Part shown: one piece after another, positions 25,635-38,461 of the stretch
Numbering within the stretch: the stretch's first letter is position 1
Layout: every line of letters begins with the position of its first letter
Source: Oreocharis arfaki
Taxonomy: Eukaryota; Chordata; Aves; Passeriformes; Paramythiidae
Assembly (NCBI GenBank): GCA_013398015.1
Contig: VZRR01008214.1
Coordinates: 80,617 to 144,616 of the forward strand
Length of the DNA stretch: 64,000 bases
Direction of reading: 5' to 3'
Program-made: the position numbers and the translations under genes
Notes under the pieces: model-generated
Databases searched by the model: none
What the model saw: the letters and a program-made list of their open reading frames with translations, nothing else
Told to the model about the DNA's origin: nothing

Positions 25635-28600
25635 ATGAGGTATCAACTGTAGCTGCACTGAACGTCCATTTTATGAAAAACGAATGATAAAATTCTATTC
25701 AGTAAAATCTCATCTGCCATAAAGTTTTCATTAAGTTGTTCTCAATCTGTGTGTGATTAAATTGCTACAGTAGATCTGAAGCTACTGTCACTGCTCTCTG
25801 CCTTCAGATATTTAAAAAGGATAATGTGAAAAAATTGATAATAAAGTCATACACATTAAAAAAGTCTTCCGCCCAATTAAAAAATTATTATTCAGCCAAA
25901 ATATATAATATTCAGACTTGGCTTTATCAAGCTGGATTAAAGGTGATGATCACAAACATGCACATTATTTCAAACCCTTGTGTCTCATATCTGTGTTTCC
26001 TTGTACATCAGCTGGATAACACTTCTATAAAATATGAAATTGTACTTGCTTCTTATATGTATAAATTGTAAATTTAAAACAAATTTAAAAGCTTTATTGA
26101 ACAATATGAAAATTTCCCAAAATTGAGTTCCTTGCTTCAGCAAAAATATATTTCTCAAGTAAACATTTAAATATGCATATTCCTCTGTTATCATTTTATA
26201 AGACTCTTTTCTGGGAGGTTCCAAATGCTTTCCCCTTTAAACCAAGAAAGTGTGTGATGAAAAATTCAACATTGTGCTAATCCTTACATATAGGTAATGC
26301 TGACTGAAAGATGTAAAATAAGGTTTATATTTATGTGACTTGCTGAACTAAACTAAACTCTGGTTCTTCAAAAAAAAATGTTCTCAGTAAATTATTTCTT
26401 GCAGTGTCAAAGGTTGGAAGACAGTTATTGGAATATACTGATAATGATGGAAGTTTAATTAATAATTCATACTTTTGTTGATATTAAGAATATTCCCAGC
26501 TGAAAGAAAGCACAAACTAAATTTGTTTTAAGAATATAAGTCTTCCAAGGCTTTCTATAGTCCTTAGAGAGATACTCCCTCAGAGAAAAACTCAAAGCCC
26601 CCCCATCAGTTTTGCATTTTGAATCACTCTTTTAAATAACAGATTCTTTCTATCTGTATTGTCTAGCAGTTCAACTCTTTTAGGCTGAAAATAATTTCTG
26701 GGAACACCATGATCCCAATTCTAGAAGAAAATTACTAAATTTTGCAACTGCTGACATAATATTGCATGAGGGGTTTTTTCCTGCTGAATTTTTACAAGGT
26801 GTTAGATCAAAAGTAGTAAAATAATTTATTTTGCCTTTTCATCTACTACTTCCCAAGTACTTGCTTAGGACGAAAAACTGGACCAGGATTAGGTACCTCT
26901 GTAAGCTAATCTCTTCTTTCAGGTCTTTATTCTCTCCATGTCATGTGGCTTAAGCTTGAACCCTGAGTCCAGACTGCATTATGTGAACACTGAAATACAT
27001 TAAAATATTGCTGAACAGAAATGGCAGAGGTAAAGCTCTCTACAGCAGTGTGACTAAATATGTGTTTTGAACATTAATTCACCATCTAGTTCGCACTATA
27101 TTTTTTCTCCTTTTAGTGTACCTTTTATATTGACCTCCTTTTACTTTTTATTCTGTGTTAAACTGTTGATTTCCCCACATGATCTTAAGACTTCTTTCTC
27201 TCACTTGTTCTTTTCACGCTAAAATTAATTGTAACTCTTTTAAACTAGCATCCTGAGAATTTATTAGCAAATGTACAGGCTCTGATCTGAAGCTCTAAAG
27301 CTCTAAAGCTCTGTCTTGACCTTCAGCAAAGGAGACTACTCAAGAGTTCCTGAAAAAGAAGCTAGCAAAAAAAAAAAATTAAAAAACCAAAAACAGGGTA
27401 TGTGTGGATTTACCACGGGTTCATACAAAATAATTAATCACTTTCAAAAAGCTTGGTATAAGAATCTTATCTGAGTTATCCAGATGATTGAGTCTACTAC
27501 TATATGTGAGATGCTAAGCAAGATAAACATCTTCTGTTCTAAATACCTTGATGTCAGCAGAATCACCAGCAGTTGCAAACCTCTTCTCAGAATGTGTAAA
27601 ACCTCTATTGAGAGAATGTTTAGCTGCCAGGCAATGACTATAGATATAAAAATTCTATGTTCATGAACGAATTGATGAAGACAATGAAATGATAAATCCT
27701 TCATTTTGAATTTGCCGCACCAGGTAAAGAGCCAGACGCATGACAACTAATTTTAACTCAAAATGCATGTCTTCAGAGGGCTTTCCATTGAAAAGACAAC
27801 AGTTCAAAAATTTTTGATGACAGTACTATTTGATAATTGTAGCATGCAAATCATTTTGTTCCCATCACTGGCTTTAAGAAGCCATTTAGAATCATGCAGT
27901 TTTTGATATGGAAATTTCTCCATTTTCTACCAGCTTAGCAACACAGTCAGAAATAAAACAAAAAATCCTCTGAGAAGTGTTGAGGTCAACTGTTGAGAGC
28001 AACAGTTCCAGTTCAGTTAATTCAAGCTGTTATCAAAATCACTTCAGAGTGATCCCTGAGTAAATAAGGAGCAAAAATAAATAGACTCTTATGAATTATG
28101 AGAAACTTCATCTGGAATTTTAGTAGGAAATCATTATTTTGTGCAACAATGATTTAAAATTAGAAAAATAATTATAAATTTTCACAAAATTCAACAAGGC
28201 ACTAAGGGAAGATCAGAAGGACATCATATAACAAAGCAAAGTACTAGGCACCTTGATTTTAATATTAGTTTTGTATTAATGGTGAATACTTAATTTTTAA
28301 AGAGGTATGGTCACCTAAGTAAAAAATAATGAAATGCAGAGAGGAGATTACTATTTCTTATAGTTTCTAATATGCTTATAAAAGCATACGAATGAGCTCA
28401 CATTTACACAGCACTTTTCATTCAAAAGATTCCTGAGGCTTTTAGCCAATATTTTCAAAGAATAGTTAAAAATTGAGATTCTTGACTGAATGCAGGTTGA
28501 AAGCTCAAAACATCTCACTCATAGTAACAACAATTCATGTATAAAGAAGTCAGCAGCATGTAAAATTTCATCATACAGGGAATAAAGGTCTATTTGCCCA

Positions 28601-30312
28601 GTAAATACATAATAAGAGTCGAAGGGGAGCAGTTCCCTGACAGTGTCTTTTACTGCAATCTACTGAAAAAACCTAAGGGTTTTCTGAGGCAACCTAACAG
28701 TAACTAAAATTCTTGTCCTCCAGAAGTGAAAAGACTGCAACTGCTATCTTTGCCTTTGTTACAAAATAAAACAGGAGCTGGGGAAGCTGTCTGTCCCTGA
28801 CGTTCAATGGCATCTACTACAAAAATGTCACGGCAAACACCACAACAGTGTTTTGCCCTGGGCCAGCACTGTCTCATAAGTGAAACAACAATAACACTAA
28901 GACGAAAACCTCTTGGTTAAAACAGTCTTAATTAAAGGATATTTTCACAGAATGGGAATAATGGTGTTGCAGAATCAAACAATAGAGCATTTATAAAGTG
29001 CACAAGGCTTGTTAGGATAACATTCGACACTGAATAGCCAAACCAAGTCCAGTCTTGCTCCCATAGCATTCTGGAAATAATCTGCAATAGGATGTTCCAA
29101 ACATGGCACCATCACCTAAAACTTCATGCTTTTGTAAATTGTAGGATGCTAGTAAAGTCGTACATGAGATACAAGTATAAGAATCAAGGTTTTCCTGTAA
29201 TTACGTTGTTATTCAGTATTAGAGCACCATGGATATCAGATCGTGTGCACACAGTGCACTTCAATCCCTGAGTGGTTTAGGAACTCCTCATCCTGTCTCT
29301 AAATAGATGAGACATCAAACTCATTTGGGACAAGGGACTTGCCTGGGACAAGGTAATTGCCTGAACTCCCAGCTGCCCTCTCAGCAAAGCAATAGACTAT
29401 GTATTGGGCATAGTGTGTACATTTGACGTGTTGATTAACCTTCTGGGTGAAGAATTTATCAGTACCAGGAATTTAGTGCTTCTGCAGACTCTTGACAATG
29501 AAAATTTTCTTTGTTTCTTCTTTTGATATTTCTCTTTTTTCCCAAACTTTGACTAAAATACTTACGAGACCTATAATATCTCACAAAGTTTAGAGGCTTC
29601 TCAAAATACCTGTAAACAATTCTCAGTATCAACACCAGTTTATAGTAACATTGATATTAATAAACAGAAACACTTGTACTCTAATATTAATAACAGAATA
29701 TTAATAAAATTAACAGTCAAAAGCAATAATATTTATAACACATAGCAGCATGATATTTATAATAACTAATACTCAAAAGTAATATTAATGCACACAAACA
29801 CTGGGATTTACAGAATGCATTTTCTTTTGGACCCATGTTGTCTAAATTTACAGTCCATTCTTTAGTGTGGTATGACTGGAGTTAATTAGCATTTTAGGTG
29901 ATACTTAAATTTGAAATATGAACTAAGAAAAATTATCTTCTGCTAGCATTCTAAAATTTACAGACACTTGAGGATTAAGAATCTTTTATTTCAATGGAAT
30001 ATACATCATGCTAGTTATAGGTTCCTTTCAGGTAATAACTATGCTTTTTTAAGTAATCTGAGGAGTTCTATCTGAATGTTTTTGGTAAAGTAATTTTAAA
30101 CTTTTTTGTATGGATTCCTTTATCTTTTTTTTTTCTTAATCAGGTTCCTTATACTGCCTTGAACTCACATTTGCTAGGGAAGTAAATTTCCCTGTATGAG
30201 ATTACTGACTATAATAGCCATTATAAAGGAATATTACAAGAGTATTTTCTGTTTTTTCAACGAAAACTTCTATAATATATAATTAGATTTGATATATGTA
30301 ATGTACATCAAT
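25635..30312. other. Unique AT-rich stretch
   Basis: No gene or transposon was recognised. It holds a three-copy AAGCTCTA repeat (27290-27312), an 8-bp stem hairpin AACTGTTG-AGAG-CAACAGTT at 27988-28007, and a somewhat more complex block at 28650-29440 that I could not assign. AT-rich sequence with recurring ATATTAATA-like motifs lies at 29650-29795. Confidence 0.5.
27290..27312. repeat. AAGCTCTA tandem repeat, three units
   Basis: Three head-to-tail copies of AAGCTCTA, the last missing one base. Confidence 0.95.
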
Positions 30313-30930
30313 TTTGCTACCCTTCCAGCAAATTACATCCCCAAGACTGATCAAGTGTTTTGGCCTCTCTGATGAGACAACTGCCTCAATGGAAAAGGAA
30401 AGTACTGTGGATGTAATTTATCCTGATGTTAGAAAGGCTTTCCATTTAGTATCTCGGCAGGTCCTTGCAATCAAACTACAGAGCTGTGATTTTGATAGTA
30501 AAACAAAGAATGGTATGTGGGAAACTCACTGTACATCTTAACTGATAAGACTGCGATAAGTAGCAGGAAGAAGGGCTGATGTGCAGCTACCACTGGCACT
30601 GCTCAGAGTGCTGGTGCTGTTAAACACCTTCAATAGTGACCAAGGTGATGTGACAGAAGGGACCTTTTGAAAGCTCATAGCTGATACCCAGCTGGGTAAC
30701 ATTTGATATGCTGGAGGGTAAGGCTGTGATCTTAAAAGGTTGGAAAAGTTTCTGGCAAAATATTAGTGAATTCCTGCAAAGACAAACGCTAAGATCTGGG
30801 ACAAAACAATCCCATGTGACAATACCTGCTGGGGAACAACTTGTTAGGAAGGACTTTTGCATAAAACAGGCCTGAGGGCCCTGGTATACAACATGTTGAG
30901 CATGAGTAGGCAGTAAGCCCTTGTGGCAAT
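30313..30930 (+). mobile_element. Ancient CR1 LINE reverse-transcriptase fragment
   Basis: A plus-strand relic of the CR1 ORF2 reverse-transcriptase region. The frame at 30314-30541 contains STVDVIYPDVRKAFHLVS. This aligns with the CR1 catalytic motif A, usually 'AVDVVYLDFSKAFDTVS', where the first D of the catalytic triad lies. Here LDF is PDV and FDT is FHL. Downstream, 30555-30720 follows the expected order (a GTGCTGCT-like block, then 'AGCTGATACCCAGCTGGGTA', corresponding to 'FADDTKLGG'). Similarity fades after about 30930 and no 3' tail is seen. It is among the oldest CR1 copies in the window and is inactive. Confidence 0.8.
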
Positions 30931-33048
30931 GGGAGAGTACAGTAAATAAAAGTATTTTGCATAGATGTGCCACACAGGACAAACATATAATCATAAATAT
31001 TGTTCTTCAAATATTTTTTGTGGTTTGTGTATTTAATTACTCATAAAGGTACCTGGAAAATAGATTCTATCCACACATATGGATATTCAGGTGTGTGTTT
31101 TGTCCTGGAACAAATGCTGAGAAAACTGTTCAATAATTCTATCCCTTCCAAATAAGGCAAGGCAAGGCAAGGCAAGGTTGTTCATGGAGTGGTATCCATT
31201 TAGTATCAGCAAGCTGTTTCCTTGATACTTCATTTTTAAAATTCCTAAGCAAAATAATGTTTACTAATTGTGGATAGAACGATCTGAATTGTTTATGCTT
31301 CCAATCCAGAAATGGGAGAGAAGTAACCAGAATTGCCTCTTAATGAATATATATGGGCAAAGCAATATAATTTTTGTTAGCCCTTCCTGGAAACAGCTGA
31401 ACTATTTTATCTGAAACATCTCCAGAAACAATTAGCCTGAGGGAAGCATATTCCATGTAAAACATCAGCCAAATGGCAAAGCTACAAGCAGTTGTAGCTT
31501 GTATGAATGGTCCAAGTTTTAAAACAGACTATTAAGAGTAATGAAATGGGAAAAAAATATCTAACTCTTTTTAAGAAGAGCTTGATATATGTGGTATTAT
31601 TGAGTTATGATACAGTTCCTCGCAAAAGCAAAGCCCTGGTTTGGAAATGACATTAAGGTTTGGTCAGCTATTGAGCCACATTTCAGAGCATAGTTATAGA
31701 AAATATTTGAAAACAATAGACACAGGTAATAGACACAATTAGCAGCTTCCTTTGGAAGCAGTATGGAATATCAATGTTCTTCTTTGAATATAGAGAGCTC
31801 TCAGGGGGTACTTAGAGGAAATTTGAAAAAAACCCTAAGCAAATCAAAACACACACCAAAAAAACCCCAAAACAAAACCAAATTAAGTCTTCTTATTTAG
31901 AAATTAGGAGGTTGTCACAACTAGGATTCTGGCCTTTCACTTGATTGTGGAAAAGCATTAACCAGCAGATAAAACTTTATTTGTTTTTTATTGTTTCATA
32001 GATTTTGAAAAGTGATCAGTCTTTGGGCCATATCAAAAACCACTAAACCCCTCAAACATCATAGCAACTGTATTTTAAATTAATTTTTTTATTAGAATAC
32101 ATTGGAAACTCATAATTTTTAAAGTTCTATCTAGAATGGCAGCAAAACAAAGTTTCTTCTGGGTCCTTCTGCACCACAAGTATCCATGGGATGCAATGAA
32201 AATACAAGTATTTTGTTCATTTTTTGATCTCTCTATCTTTAGTCTGGTCCTGAGGGAAAGAAATACAAAATATATAATATAAATTCTGTCATATTTCTAC
32301 CCATGAAACAAAAGTAAAATTTGAACATAAAAGCAAATTGAGTATATATTCAAACAACATTCTAAACCAAAAGTGACGAAAATTTTTTTTCTTTCCCCAA
32401 CAGAAAAAAAATGAAAACCTTTAGCCTAATGCTTAGGAATAACTAGTAAATAATATTGTCTATTTTCATTATTTCTTTTGGTTTATTAACCTGAGACATA
32501 ATTAAAGAGAGTAGCTGAAAAGTTGGCACCACTGATCTTGTAAGGAACACATTAGCAATATTACTTCCCTTTTGCAATTAGCACAATTGCCATTGTATGT
32601 TGTCACAGCACTTTAAATGTATTTCCTCCCATTCTCCAAAAATACTTAGGAAGAATTTATTTTGTGTTGTTGCATAATAGCTTTTCCTCTTTGTCAACAG
32701 ATGCTGTTCTTCTAAGACTAAGAATCCAACTACAAGTTTTTCAGAGAGCTCCAACTAATTGAGAACAAGATGGTTTACCTGATAACACTGCAATTACTGA
32801 CCTGTAACAGTCCTGACCAGTGTATAAGTAACATCACTGTAAGTCACTAAACTAGTCTTAAGAATCCAGTACTAATTATAATTTGCTACTCTATACATAA
32901 ATAAATTATAAAAATAAAATATTTCCTTGTCATTTTCAGCTAATAACATCACATACATTATCTTATTAAAAATTATTTATCTGTTTTCTGCTAAGTATAA
33001 TTTGCTTAATAAGGTATCTGAAATGTGATGGTTTTTTATGTGCACCAG
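30931..33048. other. Unique AT-rich stretch
   Basis: No gene was recognised. It contains an AAGGC pentamer repeat (31154-31177) and an A/C-rich low-complexity patch (31838-31883). A splice-acceptor-like sequence (pyrimidines then CAACAG) lies at about 32680-32700, but stops follow in all frames. Confidence 0.55.
31154..31177. repeat. AAGGC pentamer repeat
   Basis: Nearly five perfect AAGGC units. Confidence 0.95.
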
Positions 33049-33196
33049 GACAACTTATTTGCAATACTTAACAAGAAAATAAATTATTACACTAGCAAAA
33101 GCTGGGTGCAACTTTTCAATGAAGATGAAGACACAGATGAAGTTTACGGCACACCAGTTTTCATCCCTTACCCTTTCTCTTCCCACAAAAAAAAAA
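33049..33196 (+). other. Possible orphan coding exon (unrecognised)
   Basis: A 148-bp open segment bounded by a plausible acceptor (GGTTTTTTATGTGCACCAG, ending at 33048) and a strong donor (GTAAGACT from 33197). Read in phase 0 it codes for 49 residues, including SKSWVQLFNEDEDTDEVYG and then TPVFIPYPFSSHKKK. The mix of Trp, Tyr, Gly and acidic residues is less biased than expected from AT-rich noise. There are no in-frame stops across the exon. I recognise no family, no neighbouring exons were found, and a chance open frame remains likely. It could equally be an alternative exon of a gene spanning this window. Confidence 0.22.
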
Positions 33197-34940
33197 GTAA
33201 GACTGCCAAAAGTACTTGTCTAACATCAAATACAATTGTTTCTCCTCAGGGACTTTAAAAAGGATCTACTATTTCTATACCGATATTTTCCATTATAATT
33301 CTTCTTGTACTTTGCAGCAACTGGTCCTTGTAATATACCATTCTTGCAATTAGCATTCTCCAGTAGTTCTGTTTGAAATTCCTGCCTTCCTATTTAATAA
33401 TATTTAGTTTTATTTAACCAGCTATTTTAAAAAGTATTCGCTTGACATGGGCAAATGCATCTTAGAAGTTTGTGGTTTGATCACCATTTTGAAAAGTAAA
33501 ATTAAATTTGATGTCTGGAATTTCTCTTTTATTTTAAAGAAAACTAACGAATCAAAGATGATATTCTGGAAAAGGGTCTTGGACAATGGTGGAACACTAG
33601 CTATTCTATGGTTTGGTTTTCAAAATACTGATCAGAAGGTGATGGTCTCCTAGCTGTTCTTCTTGTTATCAGTGTAGTAGTCAAAGCCCTGAAGAGCTCT
33701 TAAGATTCAAAAAAGCCACAGAAGAAAATCTCAGCTTTGAATCAAGAACCCTTTTACCAACAAAGTACAATTCCTTGACAAATATGCTATGCATTGAAAG
33801 ACTGATAGCTTCCTTAGAGTGAGTTTCCACCAAAATGTAGATCTACTTCATTAAAAGAATGTTATATAAAAAAGCCAAACTCAAACCATGGCATATTTGA
33901 TGCTACAGGGTAGTGACAACTTTCTATAGAACTCGAGCGTTTCAAATACAAGTGAAAAATCTTCAAAAGGAGTTCAGAAAAATGGAATTGCAAACACTTA
34001 TGAAAAAATTATCAGCTACCTTAATATTTAGTCAGAATAAGGTAGAAGTATATTCTGTATTCTGATCTATGGCACAATATGGACAAAATAATTACATTCA
34101 TTAATTCTTGCACCGTGACCCTAATTTCTGATAGTTGTAGTGTGGTACTTCAGAATACAACTAATCTTCAACCAATTTAATTTTTAAAATTTCACTTAAT
34201 GTAAAGTCCTCTAGCTCTCTAGATACACTTCCCAAAACTCTTTGTTAAAGTATACACTGTGTTTCTTAACTGAATTAGTTTCTTTTCCATTTCTACTCAC
34301 TTATCTTATTATGTTGTTGTACTTACTCAAAAATACATTAATATTCAGTTTATTCCAAACAAAACTTTAATGTTTTGTTTGAATTATATGTAGGTACTCA
34401 TGAATATATTTCATGGAATCATCTGAAATACCAGATGAAGAACATCTGGTTGGTAACAGCAGCCAAGATAGCACATCTTTAATTAAGAACTAGTCTACCA
34501 ATCTGGAGTACAAAGAATCATATTTTCTTATCCTAACAATCACAAAGTTAGAAAATAAGAAGATGAAATTATTCCCTCACTCACCCTTTTTTGTACTTCT
34601 TCTGAAATAGGATATGGTTATGATAACAAAACTTTCCTCCCCTTGTCTCTTCATGAGCATATCAGATTATATCATGTAACCACCAAATAAAAATATTATG
34701 TAACAGATCAGTGGATTCCCCTCAGTTCATAAACTAAAACCGTGGATCTGAACTGTGGAATTATTTTTGTAGTTTTTATTTTTTTAAAAAAGGCAAAAGG
34801 TGGTAATAATCCTTTCTCTTAAGACTAATCTTATGACAAAGCTTGAACTTCTCTTAATGGAAAAAAGTTGAATGCTTAGAAACCACCTGAAATTAGCCCT
34901 CCTAGGAAAAAACTAATGTCTCTAACATATACTGAGAAAA
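33197..34940. other. Unique AT-rich stretch
   Basis: No gene or repeat family was recognised. There is a perfect 7-bp hairpin, CCAGATG-AAGAA-CATCTGG, at 34431-34449. Confidence 0.55.
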
Positions 34941-35715
34941 TGTCTTCATAGGAGAGGTTCTCCAGCCCTCTGATCATCTTTGTGCCCCTCTGCTGGACTC
35001 ATCTTCCTCATCGTCTTGACATCTTTCTTGTGCTGACAACCCCAGGATGCAGGACTGCAGATGGGGTCTCATAAGAGCAGAGGAGAGAGGCAGACTCACC
35101 TCCCTTGACCTGCTGACCTGCTGGCCACTCCACCACTTGGCCTGCTGGCCACTCCTCTTTTTTATCCAGCCAGAATGTGGTTGGTTTTCTGAGCTGCAAG
35201 CTCACACTGTTGACTCATGTTCAGCACTTTATCCACAAGAACCTCCAAGTCCTTCTCCACGGAACTGCTCTCAATGACTTCTTTTCCCAGTCTGTACTCA
35301 TTTCTGGAATTGCCCTGACCCAGGGGTAGCACCTTTCACTTGGACTTGTTAATCTTCATGAAGTTCTTGTGGGCCCACTTTTCCTGCTTGTCCTGGTCCC
35401 TCTGGTTATCATCCCTTTCTTCTGTTGTGTCAATTGAACTGCTCAGCTTCGTGTCACCTGCAGACTTGCAGAGGGTGTGCACTTGATCTCACTCTCTGTG
35501 TCATTGATGAAGATTTTGAAGAGCACCCATCCCAAGACAGAGCCCCAAGGGACATCACTCATGGCATAGAACCACTGACCATAGCTCTGGTCAGTGGACA
35601 GACTTCTTCCATCTCGACATAGAACCACAGCGATCTATCTGTGTCCATCCAGCCAATTCCTTATCCACTGAATAGTCAAAATCCATCCATCAAATCCATG
35701 TCTCTACAATTCTGA
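34941..35715 (-). mobile_element. CR1 LINE reverse-transcriptase fragment, minus strand
   Basis: A minus-strand CR1 covering the reverse-transcriptase core and part of the C-terminus. The minus-strand frame at 35443-35628 reads DVPWGSVLGWVLFKIFIND, corresponding to the CR1 motif 'GVPQGSVLGPVLFNIFIND'. The 'FADDTK' segment just downstream is degraded (the plus strand near 35440-35470 shows 'TCGTGTCACCTGCAGACTTG'). The plus strand also shows the reversed blocks 'GTTTTCTGAGCTGCAAGCTC', 'CCAATTCCTTATCCACTGAA' and 'CATCAAATCCATGTCTCTAC'. A small imperfect duplication of CCTGCTGGCCACTCC lies inside at about 35116-35155. There is no 3' tail. It is inactive. Confidence 0.92.
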
Positions 35716-37474
35716 GGCTGCTATCTAGAAGAGTTATGTATTCACATTAATAAGGGAGGAGGTGACCAAGAAGAATGCATAGGTTATCTGGAGGTGTGGG
35801 ATACATCAGTTTGAACTTGCTGAACAGAGAAATAAAGAAATTTTGTGATTACCCCTGCAAATGAAGAACAGCTGCTAGGCATGAACCAAATATTGGCATT
35901 ACCAGAGAGATAATTCCAGGAAACCACAGAGAGTGGCAATGAGGTATGTCCATAAAATTATTTTTCTTTTCTTTTCTTTAAACCATTTTTTGTCCTTTGC
36001 TTTTTATTGAAATGTTTAAAAATAAGCATTTCAAAATAAATTTAACTCCATCTCAATCTGAGATTAAACCAAGTATCATGCAGCCTCTCAAATTCGTATC
36101 AGAAAACACGTGTGTAGTTCCTTGTTTTTCAAATAAAACTCTTGTTTTAAAAGAAAGACCTACACTACTATTCCTAGAACACAGATATAAAAAAAATTAG
36201 ACATTTTATTCAGCAGTATTTCTTCTGGCTTTGAACTGCTTAAATGAAAAAAAGGAAAATTCAACTTTTATAAAGTATTTTCATTTAACAGAAAATTAAT
36301 TTTTATTTAAATGTTAAATTCTTACCGAATTTTACCATCCATACTTAATTTCTTTTTAAATGCTACTGTTTCAATTTACATTTAGCTGAGATACTCTTAC
36401 TTTTGCAATCTACTCATCAATCACACAGCATTTGTAACAGTGGTGCTCTGAAGCATGCACTTCTGAAGTAATAAATGGAAACCACAACAACTGAAAACAC
36501 CACAGAACTTGCAGTTTTATTCATCTAATAAAAACAATTTAAACCCACAGCTTTCACACATCTTAAATGAATTTCAATTTTCATGGTAATGAGGCTTGAC
36601 ATAAACAATGACTAAAGATGTAATTATTACCTACTACAGAATAAATCATTTCTATATATTAACTATGTGTTGGGATTTTTCACAGAAGCTCTCAAAAATT
36701 CAGTACTTTAATTTCAGCAGTTTTAGGTCCTTCTCCTGGAGTATGATTCAGTAAGGGCACCTAAACCCTTTCCCCTGCACACCACTGGCTGGGGCTCTGG
36801 AAGGTTTTGCCTTTATGTGTCTCTGGCGGAAAGGAAGAGTACAGCATGACATACCTATCCCAGATCCTATTGCAAAATTGCACCTTCTTTCCACAACTTA
36901 CTTCCTGCTAATGTCTAAACCGTAAACAATAAACACCTAATGTCTTCCCAGTTTCAGGAGAGAAACCAGATGACTTTCAAAGGGGGTAGGCTGGATACCA
37001 TTACAATAAACCTATTTCTAAAGTATATAATAAGAATCTGTCCCACAGTATGTACCTTCTGAATATTTCTTTTTTTTTCTTCTCTTTTCAGGAGATTATT
37101 TTGTTCTGCTTTTAGGTTACTGAAACAGAAATTCTAGGTTTACTGCAAAGGTTGCATTTGGTTCAATGTTTATGAAAACGAATAAGACTGAAACTATTTT
37201 TGGGAAGAAAATAAAGGAAACTTACAATTAAAATTAATGATCTTAATCATAATCAGGTTGTTTAAAACATGATTAAAATAGTATATTTAAATGGCACTTC
37301 ATAGAATAAAAGTAAATTCTAGAATGGCACGTGACAATTTTGTTCTATATAGAAATCTCACACTTAGCTAAAGTCAAATTTAAATTAAAATTGTTGGAGT
37401 TAAAAAATCCTATCCTCAAAGAACTGTGTCTCACACACCCCCACTCAGAATTATAACCAGAGCAACAAAAAAAA
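35716..37474. other. Unique AT-rich stretch
   Basis: No gene or transposon was recognised. The block around 36720-36850 is slightly more GC-rich, without assignment. The region leads into the left contig edge of the duplicated block. Confidence 0.55.
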
Positions 37475-37709
37475 TGGTAAATATTCTGGTGGAAGATGGA
37501 AGGGAGAAGACTTTTTTTTATTCTCTGTTCACTAATATTTTCTTCAGTCTTACAGAAAAAGAAGCACTCTTCATATTTTATACACAGAAGTGGAATATGA
37601 AGGACAAAGACTGACTGCATTGAAGTCATAGTTGAGGTAAATTTCACTGCCTTTTTCAGAGATTTCAAGCATAGCTTGCTGCTTCAGCAACACATTCACC
37701 TAAGGAATA

Positions 37710-37863
37710 TAGACCTGGACATGTTCCTGTGTAACCCGCTCTAGGTGACACTGCCTTAGCAGGGGGGTTGGACTAGATGATTTCCGGAGGTCTCTGGGAT
37801 GATCCACCTTTGAGGGGAAGGAAGCACTTCCCTTCCAACCCAAACTATTCTGTGATTCTGTGA
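37710..37863 (+). mobile_element. CR1 LINE 3' end
   Basis: A short CR1 3' terminus: 'ACCTGGACATGTTCCTGTG', 'AACCCGCTCTAGGTGACACT', 'CAGGGGGGTTGGACTAGATG', 'TTTCCGGAGGTC', then 'CCCTTCCAACCCAAAC' and ATTCTGTGATTCTGTGA. An extra about 36 bases (37795-37830) sits between the 'GGAGGTC' and 'CCCTTCCAACCC' blocks, which are adjacent in the consensus. The same element appears again at 39749-39902 through the suspected assembly duplication. Confidence 0.88.
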
Positions 37864-38461
37864 GCTTGATGATATTGTACCTCTGCATGTTGATTTTTAG
37901 CTTTGAAATGCAAAATATTTTTGTGTTTTTATTACAATAATCAACTAAAAAAACCCATTTTTTAATCAGTTCCTCTTGTCTAGTGTCATGTTTTGGATAG
38001 TTCCAAGCTTAAAACACTTATCATCTAGAAAAGAACACCCAAAATCAGTGTTCAGATTTGTGAGATTTTTGCTCTATCTACCCAGCCCCAACTCATTCAT
38101 ATGTTCAGGTATTTTCTGGAAAAACAAAGCACAGAAAATAGTTATGGGAAGGCCTTGTCAAAAGCTCTGACATGTACATCTGCTTTCTTGCAGTGCTTTA
38201 GTTTTCATAAGAAGGAACCAGAGGCATTCTAAATAACTTTACATACTAGTAACACATTTATAGCAGGAAGCCAGAAACTATATTCCAGGTGACAACTAGA
38301 TTGCCTGAGGGTAATAAGAGCAGCAAGGCCACTGACAAGTTTTATAAGTCAAAAAAACCAGCCTCTTTTGTTCCCCTCCACCTTAGGGGAACAGATTCAA
38401 AGCCATGCTAAAAGCTGAGTCCAATGTAGAACCACAATGTACAAAGCCAGGCAGACCTTGT

